NCBI GenBank assembly: GCA_015698045.1
Contig: BLAL01000030.1
Location: 744,001-808,000, forward strand
Direction: 5' to 3'
Source of the DNA: Rhizophagus clarus
Lineage: Eukaryota > Glomeromycota > Glomeromycetes > Glomerales > Glomeraceae
DNA: 64,000 nucleotides
This document shows positions 1 to 10,704 of this stretch, piece by piece (the first letter of the stretch is position 1; every line of letters begins with the position of its first letter). The notes below the pieces were generated by a model. It saw only the letters and a program-made list of their open reading frames with translations, was not told the DNA's origin and did no database searches. A program made the position numbers and the translations under genes.

Positions 1-1869
1 CGAACGCAAACTTTTTCATATGATAGAAAGAAAATTTATATTATAAATATTTACTATAAAGTGAATTATCTTAAATGAAGAAATGTATTTAAAAGTTTAT
101 AATAAACTAAAATAAAATAACCGGTGATTCTATAAATTTGATATAGTGATATCATATATTAGTGCGCACTACGGATAAACTTATTTGCTAATAATAATAA
201 ATACCTATTTCACACCGGTTGACATATGACAAATTCTATTGGATTTAAAGTCATAACTCATGAGCCCTAATTTATCGGTGAGCGTGAACTTTAAAATCGA
301 ATTTAGATACTTTTTAAAAATTCATGTTAGTGTCTTTGGGATTAAAATTCGAAACTCTATTTATTTTTAATCGATCATTAAAATATAATATAAATGGTTT
401 TCACCGTATTATCTTCTAGATAAAAGCCTTAACTTCTTAGAGGAAATTATTATAATTTATATATTATAATAATAGTCTATAACTTATGATTACGAAAGTC
501 GCAGAATATCTTGATAATTATTACTTTAGCTTTAGTTGATGATTTCTCTGTTATTGGTCAGAAACTTGGAAATAAAACAATGTTTTCTACAACGAAAGAA
601 CTCGATGACAAAGTTTATAAATTTTATTAATAACAAATTTTGGGCACCGCATCATCCACATTGTCCACACAGAATCTTTCTAACATATCCACCGCAAGAG
701 ACAACCACTGATATATCAATAGTTTATATACCGATAATTGACATATGCTGACAGATGAATTAATTTCGTTTTACAACTGACGGAAAACCCTCATTATACC
801 GATTTTACATATAATTTCACGATATAACATATAGTTTGGCCAGCACTATAAATAAGGTGAGTCAACAATCATATTTGACCGTAATGCGGGCGAGAATTAG
901 ATTTGGCTCACATTATACTTCGTTTACGTGTTATCATACAGAATGTTTTAAAGTCATATCTGATATTGCAGATTGGAATTAGAATAATTTTAATAATTTT
1001 TTAATTGTTAATTCTAACCAATATTAACGACAGGCTACGTTTAATATTTTGTCATTGTAAGAAATAGAAATACTTGTAACTTAGTACGAAATCACACGGC
1101 ATGGTCATACCTAATAAATAAATAATTTGAAGTACGTGAGTACGTCGGGCAATTTCCCGACCAAAAAAAAAGTAACACATCGATTATCATCTAAACTATC
1201 CACATCCAAATAATTATTCAATAACAAATCTTCGATCTATTTATCTTCCTGTGTCAGGATTAGGTAATTCAAGAGATTGTTTATACCATCCTTGAATGTG
1301 ATATCATTCCCTAAACACCTGTTACCATTTTCGTCAATATAATAAAGGTTGTTATATATCTTCTATAAGGAACACAACAAAGCTGAAAGTTGAAAAGTGA
1401 TTGTGAAATGAACCATTCGCATTATTTTTTTCCAGTATTCCCTTCTAGCAATCTAGCTTAACATAGTTATGGTCAAATCGGGATGATGGAACTGTTGTGC
1501 TAAAAAAAAAAAAAAAAAAAATATATACCATATCAGGTTTAGGAAGAAATCTATTTTAAAGTATCGCCAATAAAATTTTCGCATTTTAAGAGTCACATTT
1601 TAAGGTTCTCGTGGTGACTAATCTTGTTCTGGAATAAGCCTATAAATGGACTTTTTGGATAGGAGTTTTATTCCGGCATGTGTCAGTAAAGCTGGTGATT
1701 GAAAGAATGTGTAACATACCTCATGACCAAAATAATGATAATAATAATATTAATGATACAAAAACATTTGATTGTTGATCACAAAAAATTCTTGGCATCG
1801 CAGACTTATAAATACTAGACTTGTAAATACTCATCGAGTTTCTTTCCAAATAAAAATTATTTTATAACG
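1..1869. other. Intergenic region, no gene supported
   Basis: AT-rich DNA without a convincing gene. The only open frame of note (536-751) is a short, low-information reading with no recognisable domain. There is a run of about 19 A at 1502-1520. The last 70 bases hold TATAAATA-like words near 1806-1830, at a sensible distance from the start codon of the BTB-TLDc gene, so its promoter probably lies here. Confidence 0.5.
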
Positions 1870-3558
1870 ATGGAACTTGATATTAATACTTTTGAAGATT
1901 TATCATATTTACTACATGAAAAAACCAATTTTGATGTAAAAATTAAAGTTGGAAAAGAAAATGATATTGAAGAAATTCAAGCACATTCCACCGTATTATC
2001 TTCTAGGTCAAGTCATTTTCAAATCGCTTTGTCTAATCAGATCAATGAATCCGGATTATTTATTTTAGAAAAACCCAATATCTCACCTTCAATATTTAGA
2101 ATTATTTTAAAGTGAGTAACTACTTTAATTATTAATAATATTATTGAATTTCAATTTTAATAAACTTTCTTAAATTTATTTAGGTATATTTATTCAGGAA
2201 AACTAACTTTAAAGAAAAATGTGAATTACTTTTACGTTATAATCGCTGCTTATGATTTACAATTGAAAGACGTTGTAGAATGTCTTGAAACTTATTTAAA
2301 AGAAAATGATTCAGCTTGGAAACTTCCTAAAGATTTCTTTATTATTAGTGAACATAACCAACTTAAACAATTAGAGGATCAGGCTTTAAAGTTGGCATGT
2401 ATAAATCCAAGAATTATATTTAGATCTAAAGATTTTCTACGACTTAATGAAAGATTTCTTATTCAACTTTTAAAACGTGATGATCTTGAAATGAATGAAA
2501 TTGAAATTTTTAATTATTTGATCAAATGGGGGATTGCAAACACTAATCCAAAGTTAAATAAAGTTGAAAAATATATTTGTTTTAAAGAAATGAATCTAAA
2601 TATTAATACTAAAAAGTGGACAGCAATCGATTTTATGAACATGGAAAAAGTTTTACGAAATTGTATTCCTCATATTCGTTTTTTTCAAATGTCCCCAGAA
2701 AATTATAAATTAGTCCAAGATAAATTTAAAGATATTCTTCCAAATGGACTTGATGAAGAAGTCACGCAATATTTCAAAGATTATAATCCTTTAGTGAAAA
2801 TTCTATCTAATGAAAATATATTACCACCAAGGGGGTCAGTTTATGAGTTTGATTCTAATATCATTAATGCAAAAGATGCAGCATTGATTGCAAGTTGGAT
2901 TGATGGAATTGATAATAGATGTAATAAAAGATTCAAAAGAAAATATCAATTTAAAGATATACCTTTCAAATTTGAATGCATTTATCGTGGTAGTGTTGAT
3001 GGATTTGACAATTATTATTATGAAAAAAATTTATTCAAATATAATCGAGTTGTTGTTTTAATTAAAGTTCGTGATTCAGAAGAAATTATTGGTGCTTATA
3101 ATCCATTTGGATGGGGTATTAACTATGGTTCATATATACGATTTAAATTATTTAAAGATATCGTATCTCGATATTTTATTTTTTCTTTAACTAATAGAGC
3201 AAATCCTATTTTAAGTTATCATAAGAAAGGAATTTTATCAAAAATATCAAATGATGGCCGTATTTTATTTGGTAAAACAGATTTATCTGTTAATGGAATT
3301 TATTGTACCAGTGAACAAGACTCCTATAAGAAAAAAATAATTGATAAAGAGTCGTTTGAATTGGCTGAACTGGAAGTATTTCACGTTACTAATAAAAATA
3401 TTTATACGACACTTAGGAGGAATCTTCTCTTTATTATGGGCATAGTTATATTATTCAGAATCAGCATCTATTTCACAGAAGTGATCGTATATTATAGTGT
3501 TTATAAAGCAAATAATTGGCCATGCAAAAGCGCGTTTAATTATTGCGATAGCAAATAA
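1870..3558 (+). CDS. BTB-BACK-TLDc domain protein, two exons
   Basis: Exons 1870-2111 and 2184-3558 join in frame across a 72-bp GTGAGT...TTTAG intron and encode about 538 residues. Residues ~10-105 are a BTB/POZ domain (FDVKIKVG, then HSTVLSSRSSHFQIAL and the YIYSGKLTL helix that spans the splice junction). Residues ~130-230 look like BACK. Residues ~305-480 are a TLDc domain (AALIASWIDG, GAYNPFGWG, FIFSLTN, ending ELEVFHV). This architecture is hugely multiplied in Glomeromycotina. BTB proteins often act as Cullin-3 substrate adaptors and TLDc is linked to oxidative-stress responses or V-ATPase regulation, but the role of this copy is unknown. The tail after residue 480 is a hydrophobic stretch not normal for the family. 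It may be a read-through of a lost splice site or a real membrane anchor. Confidence 0.9.
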
Positions 3559-3755
3559 CGTTATCCAGTTATTTTCAGTTATTGTAATTTCTATATGTAA
3601 AATTCAAACATACCAACTTAAATTTATTATTCTTTATAATGAATATTTGTAAATCTGATTTTTAATGTAAAAATTAATATAAAAAACATTATAATGTCAA
3701 AACAAAAAATTATAATAGGTTCATTCGTTCAAATTAAGTTAAACAAATACATCCT
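3559..3755. other. Short AT-rich spacer
   Basis: Presumed 3' end of the BTB-TLDc transcript, running up to the target duplication of the hAT element. No gene is seen. Confidence 0.4.
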
Positions 3756-3763
3756 CATATTAT

Positions 3764-3905
3764 TAGTGTTTCGATCCGTGACCGGGTCCAACCGGTTGGA
3801 CCCGGATAATTTATTTTTTTCGGATATCCGGATAAACGCGGTTTTTATCCGGATAATTATCCGGATAAAAATATCCGGGTCAGATCCGGTATCCGGATAA
3901 AAAAT
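3764..3905. repeat. hAT-1 left subterminal repeats
   Basis: Several copies of TATCCGGATA and half-sites (ATCCGG) lie within 140 bp of the left end and are mirrored at 18640-18745. Such subterminal clusters are where hAT transposases bind. The open frame through this stretch (3694-3900) is an artefact of the repeats. Confidence 0.7.
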
Positions 3906-4130
3906 ATAAAAAAAAAATTTTTTAATATTAAATATCTTAAATAATAGTTCTTTTAATTTTCATTTTTATTTCAAAGTATATGATAGAATAATTTAATAAT
4001 TAAAAACGTGTAAATATTCTTATAATAAAATTCTTTATTTAATAAAATAAAATTCAATACATTTAATAAAAAATATTTAATAGAATAAAATTCAATACAT
4101 TTAATAAAAAAAATAATGAAAAATGTAATA

Positions 4131-4540
4131 TCATTCATCTAATAATTCTTCCAATTCGTGTTCATCTTCCACATAATCATTATTTTCCACATCCAAATCT
4201 GGTGGAAATATATTAATATGATCCATAGTTTTCATGTTACGTTTTAAAAATACCATTTTACCTAATAAAGCAGGATCCAATAAGCTTCTTTTTGCTGTAA
4301 TGTGGTTTCCTGCATCTGAGAAAAGTCGTTCAGAAGCTACAGAAGTAGCAGGAATTCCTAAATATTTTCGTGCAATAATAGAAAGAACTGGAAAAATTTC
4401 CTGTTTTGATTTCCACCAATCTAATGGGTTTTTATTTTCCCTAGCAACTGGTAAAAGAAAATAAGTAGTAATTTCATCAGCTATTGCTGATGATGAAGTA
4501 GAACTTTCTTTTGTTTGAAACACTTTTTTTACTTTTTGTT
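4131..4540 (-). pseudogene. hAT-1 transposase, 3' part (dimerisation domain)
   Basis: Reads from the QQKVKK residues at the CACTA junction to the stop at 4131. It contains the hAT C-terminal dimerisation signature: LDWWKSKQEIFPVLSIIARK followed by YLGIPATSVASERLFSDAG and an acidic tail. The frame matches that of the upstream half ending HEHQERR at 15999, so the two halves were one gene before the CACTA insertion. The reading that continues upstream of this point into 4751 is CACTA terminal sequence, not hAT protein. Confidence 0.92.
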
Positions 4541-4559
4541 GACCACTGGTCAAAATCGA

Positions 4560-4910
4560 TGCTAGCGGATACATATCGGGTACCCGATATGTGTAATATA
4601 TTTGTAGGATATGTGTATGATATTCGATAATAATACACATATCGGGTACCCGATATGTGTATTGTTTATGCGGAAATTCGGTGATACATATTACAGTTAT
4701 CGCACAAGTATTCACACATATCGGGTAGTTATAATATCGGGCACATATCATTTATTTACTGTATACCCGATATATTGTAATAAATATCGTATAAATATCG
4801 TATACCAATCATACATTTATCAGATAGCACCGATAATTATTTTATAGCTGTCCGATATGGACATATTTTGGTACCCGATATGAACACGATAAAGTTCAAG
4901 TACATATACC
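4560..4910. repeat. CACTA left subterminal repeat array
   Basis: Many copies of the palindromic block ATATCGGGTACCCGATATGT, and half-sites CATATCGGG or CCGATATG, cluster in about 350 bp next to the left end. They recur at the right end. In plant CACTA elements such repeats bind the accessory TnpA-type protein. By analogy this is the likely transposase or accessory-protein recognition region. Confidence 0.85.
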
Positions 4911-7900
4911 GGGCAGTATAATATTTTTAATAATTCAGGCAAAAATTATAGAATTTATATTATAATTTGTAATATATATATTTTTTCAGATTAATTTATA
5001 ATTTTAACTCAAAATTTATTTTTAATTAAAAACAAAAAATATGAATTACAATCTATGTAAAATCAATACTACATTTATGTAAAATCAAATCTAAATTCAA
5101 TAAATTGCGAATAAATCTATATTATATAAATCAATTATACTGTAAGTGGCATACTAACGAAATTAGATTTCACTTGTTCGCTTACTTATTTTCATTATAT
5201 TCAAATTTGATCATTAAACGAAAGTAACATTATTAGTAACAGGTTGTTAGAAAAGGAACAATAATAAAAAAAGAATATTAGTAGAAGAAAAAGAAATAGT
5301 TAGTAGTAAAAAATGTTAGTAGGAAAGAAATAAAATAAATAAAAATTAGTAGAAGAAAATAATTAGTAGAAATTATAGAAGAAAGAAACAGTAGAAGAAA
5401 GAAAATAGAAAAATAATGTACAAGTACCCTACAACTTCATCCCTAGGTAGTCAAAAATCTCAGGTAGTTCCAGACCACAGCAAACATGAAAGATAACTAT
5501 ATATATACAATAGCAATGAAGAAAAATATTAGATAGTGGAAACGTTAGTAAAATTTAAGAAAAGTAAATGATAGAAAATTCAGATATGTTAATAAGAGAA
5601 GTATTAGTAAAAGGAAGAAAGAAACGTTAGCAAGAGGACGTTAATAGAAAATATTTATAATCATATGAAAAGAGAAGTGTAGCGTTAATAAAAAATATAC
5701 CTTATGTGTTCTTTTCCTGAATATAATAAAGAAAAAAATGTAAAAAAACGTCGTTAAAGAGAAGTGTAACATTAATAAAAAAATATACCTTGTGTGTTTT
5801 TACGTGTTAATTTGATAATATTGTAAAAAAAAGAAAGCGGTTACAGACTTACAGTAAGCGAAAAAATTAAAGAGAAAAAAGAAAAAAAAAATAAAATGAC
5901 AATATAAACAAATAATTAAATCATGTGATCATTAAATAATAAGTTGATTATAATTGGTCAACATTTGAACAGTTACACAAATTTTAAACAATATATTTTA
6001 TCATATAGTACAGTATAATAACGAATGAAAGAATATAAAATATAGCAATAAAATTAATAAAAATTTTGCATTTTATGCATTTTACATATAATTCTGAAAA
6101 GGGTGTACCGGTTATCTATATATTTTATTTATCATTTTTTGCTATGATAATATTATCATCGTTAATATCACGAATCTTACTTTCACCTTTTAGCGTACAA
6201 TCTGCAATAAAGAAGCAGAACTATTCTGGTCCGTAACCGTATCATGCGCAAAAATTTATTTTCTTGATCTTGTACGACTTAAAAATGAATTTCTTAAAAT
6301 ATTAATACTAATCTTTTTTTTTAGCAGCAAGTCATAGTGATCGTGGTGATCGTAGTGGTCGTGGTAGTCATAGAGGTCGTGAAGGTCGTGGTCGTAAAGG
6401 CGATGATGATATCGACGATGGGTAAAATTTTATTAATCAAATTTAAATTATCACTTAAAATATTATTATTTTAATTTTTTTTTATAAGTACGACATTATC
6501 CTTTCTGACAGAGATGATGGCAACGACAATGAGCTTATAGATGACTTTGCGAAGCAGATAACATGTACATACACCTTTTTCAAAATTATATGTAAAATGC
6601 AAAAATGCAAAATTTTTATCAATTTGTATTGCTATTTTTTATTTTACAGATTATAAATATATCTTTTAATAAAATTCAAATTTTTCAGTTTATACTATAC
6701 GATAAAAATTTATTAGCGAAACGAGTGAAATAAAAAAATTGAAAATTTGCCGTATTAGGTACTTTTGAAAGTTAAAACAATGCCGATGGAAACCTAAAAG
6801 TGCTAAAAGTGAGGTATATATATATATATATTAGTTATAGGAATAACTAAAGTAAGTAATTAATAGTTAGTGTTGGCGAATAGAGTATTTGCTGACGAAG
6901 AATTTGCTGACGAAGGATAAAAGGCGACAAAGTATTGACTGATGATGAAATAATAAGATAGTGTATAGACAAGTAACGATACTCAGTCCCATACATATCT
7001 TAGGAGGCTAGCCTATCGTGAATAACTCACTACAGAAGAATATGTATTTTATTTGCGCATATACCTATAACACAAGGTATATAGATGGACCTGCCAGTGA
7101 AGGCACGTATGTTCAGGAAAGGTGAAGGAAGGGAATAAGATATAAATGATATTAATTACTTACTCTATTTTAGAGTAAAACAACGTGAGATATGAAAACG
7201 TTACGAAAAGAAGGACAGTAGAAGGACAGTAGAAGAAGATAGTAGAGAAAACCTAAAAAGAAGAAAGGGAAAGAATAGGGTTGGCAAGCGTTAGCAGAAG
7301 AATGGAAATACCGAGTATTTCAAATATGAAACAGTGAAATAACATAAAAGCGGCTGGGATCGCCTGACTGCTAACGCGCGATACGTATATTGCTTACAAT
7401 CTGTCGAGGTGTGACGGCCTACCCCTTACATTAAAACCATTCAGCGCAAAGCATTGAATAGCGCACTTGCCTTATAGAGCCCTAATGATATCAACACAAA
7501 GAAATTAAAATTATAAAATCTGGCAAAATTTGAAAGAAGTTTGCGGAGGTTGATGACGAGGATCATAAGAAATAGAAAGAAAGGCTCGCTTTAGATTAAC
7601 CAGTTCACGACATTCTCTTTTATTGGGACGAAGACAGTTGAGTGATACGTTTAACACGACCTATAATAACAAAGAAAGGAAAATAAAAGGGTCATCCAGG
7701 AGTACTAGATGAGCAAGTATAAACGTCACAATATTCAACAACCGCGTACAAGTGTTTCGCAGGATCCTTTCAGGACTGGATGATAATAACCATCCTGACG
7801 TAAGACATTTATCTTTACAACGCGTCCGCAGTCACCCTTTAGAAATCAACTCAAGCAGCTATGACCAAATATGAACCACACTCACCTTTAGCAATATCCA

Positions 7901-8797
7901 AATAAACGTTGGCTTCTTTAACTTTTGTCTGAAACGGAGGGTAGATTTACGGCGAGAAGTAAAGGAACGTCTACAAGCCATGATTATTGAAGTCTGTAAA
8001 AAATATATAAATAAATAAAGGACGTAAAAGTTAGGAGGTGACATCTGGTTCGCATTCCATGTGACCCCAAGCCAACTATTCCTTGAACCCCACAGACTCC
8101 TAACTATCTTGTAAGCAGTATCATTAAAACTATGAAGCAATACTGGTATATCGTGTATATTAGATTATTGGAATATTTAAGACAGTTTATCTTTAGTTAG
8201 ACCGTAATCTTTATAATACGTGCAGTGACCAGCGTAAACTCAGGGAGCGCGTGCTTACCTTTAACAAAGATATACAAGAAGGATATGAAAGCAATAGAGA
8301 GCGGAAAAAGAGTAAGAGAGTTATGGAAAAAATAGAAATAATATTTGAAGAAAAATATTTGTTAAAAGAGAGAAAAGAAGTTATTTTATATTTTTAAGAT
8401 AAAACGCGACAAAAATTCGGGATATTTCATGATAATCTTAAGGAAAATAACTTAATTGGTGATCAACAATGTGTTTGAAAACTAAATTGATATTAGTATA
8501 ACATGACTAGTACAGTACATGACGGTTCCAAACTGGAATAAATATATCAAGTTGACTGTAATGTTGAATTTCAAACTGTAATTTAAATGATTTATAAAAA
8601 ATTTCTTTTGAAGAACATTATCGATTTCTGTAAATTTCTTTTTCTATTCAAAAAGCCATCGAAAAGTTTATTTATATGAATTATAAAATATCATATCAAA
8701 TGAAAATATCAAACCATTTAAAAACTTACTTATATAATAAAGCAATAAATAGTTTATTTATATTCATATTATATATATATTTTTTATAATTGATTAA
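4911..8797. other. CACTA interior, no confident gene
   Basis: 5220-5420 is purine-rich with repeated TTAGTAGAAGAAA words. 6325-6423 is an open block encoding an RGG-like peptide (alternating His, Arg, Gly, Ser, then an acidic end), flanked by a T-rich AG and a GT. It may be a captured or element exon. 6970-8290 has clearly higher GC than its surroundings and contains exon-like blocks, one at about 7879-7922 on the minus strand (TTTCAG before, GTGAGT after; reads TKVKEANVYLDIAK). No family could be assigned. This may be further captured host sequence. Confidence 0.4.
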
Positions 8798-8965
8798 TTA
8801 TAATACTAGCTCAAAAATATTTGCCCTGGCCAATTTTAAAATATATTTGTTAGCACAAATACGTCCAGCTTCTAATGCCTCGCTAGAAAGCTGTTGATGT
8901 TCATCAGAAAGCAAATGGATACAAAGAGGAAATTCATCTACATTTGAAAAAAAAAAATTTGTAAT
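8798..8965 (-). pseudogene. Captured ribosomal protein L10 (uL16) fragment
   Basis: The minus-strand reading contains [19 protein letters not shown] followed by [17 protein letters not shown]. This corresponds to the highly conserved central segment of eukaryotic 60S protein L10 (uL16), which reads VDEFPLCVHLVS...SSEALEAARICANKY. The segment before it ([20 protein letters not shown] in the real gene) and the segment after it are absent, and similarity stops after the Lys. This is one exon-sized fragment of a host housekeeping gene inside the CACTA, not a functional copy. CACTA, MULE and Helitron elements are known to capture host gene pieces. Confidence 0.8.
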
Positions 8966-9058
8966 AAAATTTTGAATAATTGAATTTATATACACACATT
9001 GTTGTTATCAATTAAAATTTTGAATAATTGAATTTATATACACACATTGTTGTTATCA
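8966..9058. repeat. Short tandem duplication inside CACTA
   Basis: A block of about 44 bp containing AATTGAATTTATATACACAC is present twice in direct tandem (about 8970-9013 and 9014-9058). The second copy covers the stop codon of the SANT-like gene, so that gene's end is bounded by the duplication. Confidence 0.7.
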
Positions 9059-9718
9059 ATCTATGTTGATAATGTTGGGTGGTGAAGAAGGAGGTGGTAG
9101 TGAAGAAGGAGGTGGTGGTGAAGAAGGAGGTGGTGGTGGTGGTGGCGAAGTTAGATTGATAATATTAGGTGGTGAATAAGGAGGAGGTGGTGGCGGCGAT
9201 GAGAGAGGAGAATAATTTAAGGGAGTTGTCGCCTGGGACGTCGCTCTCGACCTTTCGTTAATATCGTGAATTATATCATAATTCGTTCCTAATAATAAAG
9301 AACAATTAATTAATAAAATTTAAATATAAAAATATTTAATATTTATATTTGTGATATTTACTTGGTTTTTCCCAGAAATGTTCTTTAAATTCTTCGAAAA
9401 ACATTTCTCCTAACATCGTTTTCTTACCCTTGGGATCGCCATCTACATATTTTTTCATTTTCTGATAAAATCATGTCATGTTTAGTATTTATATTAGTGA
9501 TACGAAATATTTTATTTATATACCTTATAAGCACGCACTAATCCGTAGAATTTTTCTTTACACTTTTTTCCTGAATAATCTGTTCCAAATTTAATATTTA
9601 TTTCACTCGCAAGAGTTTTCCAGTAATTGTATCTCATGTTATTATTTAATTGATGATAATTTTCATTTTCACTTTTTCTTTTTTCAATTAAGTAATTTAA
9701 CTGATCTTTGGACCACAT
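9056..9718 (-). CDS. Myb/SANT-like DNA-binding protein encoded by CACTA
   Basis: Three exons (9718-9524, 9461-9362, 9288-9056) join in frame to about 175 residues. Start is the Met of MWSKDQLNYLIEKRK; an in-frame Met lies a few codons upstream but precedes the domain. Residues ~1-95 look like a trihelix/Myb-SANT-like DNA-binding domain (W-x6-LIE...YWKTLA...GKKCKEKFYGL...YK, then a MFFEEFKEHFW helix). The C-terminus is a Pro/Ser-rich tail with repeated PPPPSS blocks. Myb/SANT-like domains occur as transposon accessory proteins (for example in Harbinger elements). Here the gene sits downstream of, and in the same orientation as, the CACTA transposase, so it may be the element's own terminal-repeat-binding protein. 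A captured host gene is the alternative. Confidence 0.72.
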
Positions 9719-9719
9719 T

Positions 9720-10153
9720 GTAGAAAAGATAAAAAACTCGTAAAAAAACAATTGTTAGGTTGATAAAATTTGTTATCCTTTTAGAATAGAAAAGATAAAA
9801 AATCTCGTAAAAAACAATTGTTAGGTTGATAAAATTTGTTATCCTTTTATAAGAATTTGATCGAATTTATTACTGGTCTATATCATTTCTTCGTTGTATT
9901 CATTAATTTGTCCTATTCTTTTGCGATTTAATCATATGAATCATTAAAGTCTAATAAATTACTACGCCTACAACCTTACTATATTCGTTATAATAAACAA
10001 AAGGATGGAATGACATAATACTTTGGAGACATTATTCGTTTTGCGATTTAATCATATGAATCATTAGTCTTAAAATAAATTACTACGCCTACAACCTTAC
10101 TTTATTCGTTATAATAAACAAAAGGATGGAATGACATAATACTTTGGAGACAA
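9720..10153. repeat. Two tandem duplications inside CACTA
   Basis: A ~62-bp block (CTCGTAAAAAACAATTGTTAG and flanks) is repeated at about 9727-9850. A ~122-bp block starting ATTCGTTTTGCGATTTAATC is repeated at about 9910-10030 and 10029-10153 with few differences. These are recent replication-slippage type duplications. No gene is present between 9719 and 10704. Confidence 0.7.
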
Positions 10154-10704
10154 TGTTACATCAAAAATTCCCTATTAATTGTAACACGATTTAATATAAT
10201 GAAATAACTAGACATGTCGCAGGCTTGTCACGGTTGTATCGCGGTAAACTATTAATAAAAAAATGAGTTATATCGTGGGTGTGTCGCGGGTGGGTCAGTT
10301 GAAGGCTTATATTCGAAGATTTTAATGTGAAAACTTATTACAAATAATACAATATTACAATATCAATTATTCTGAGTTACGACAACTTTAAATAAATAAA
10401 ATTTATTCGTTTTCATATACATTGATGAATTCGTTCAACAAGTCCTCTACATCTTAGTCGAAATTTCCTCTCTCTCCCTCACTTTCATCATTATTAATAT
10501 TATTTTTCGTAATCGTCATTTTCAGAATCGTCATCCATTATATAAAAAGGTTTCGGTTTTCGCCATTAGATTTCGTCACAATTTTCCTATCAAATGATCA
10601 AATTGTACTATGTTTCACCACATTTTATCGTCCTAATCACATTTTATTAAAAACAAGTTTGAAATTTTTTACACCGTTACGTAATTTGCATGGCTGCATT
10701 TTAT

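Noticed and set aside
536-751. 71-codon frame near the window start
   Set aside because: No domain and ordinary chance length for this region.
7535-7610. Faint resemblance of KFAEVDDEDHKK...KERLALD to the Hsp70 C-terminal lid
   Set aside because: Only a few charged residues agree, with a stop in the middle. Not enough to call a captured Hsp70 piece.
7859-8140. 93-codon minus-strand frame in the CACTA
   Set aside because: The better explanation of this stretch is one or more splice-bounded fragments in another frame. The frame itself has no family match.
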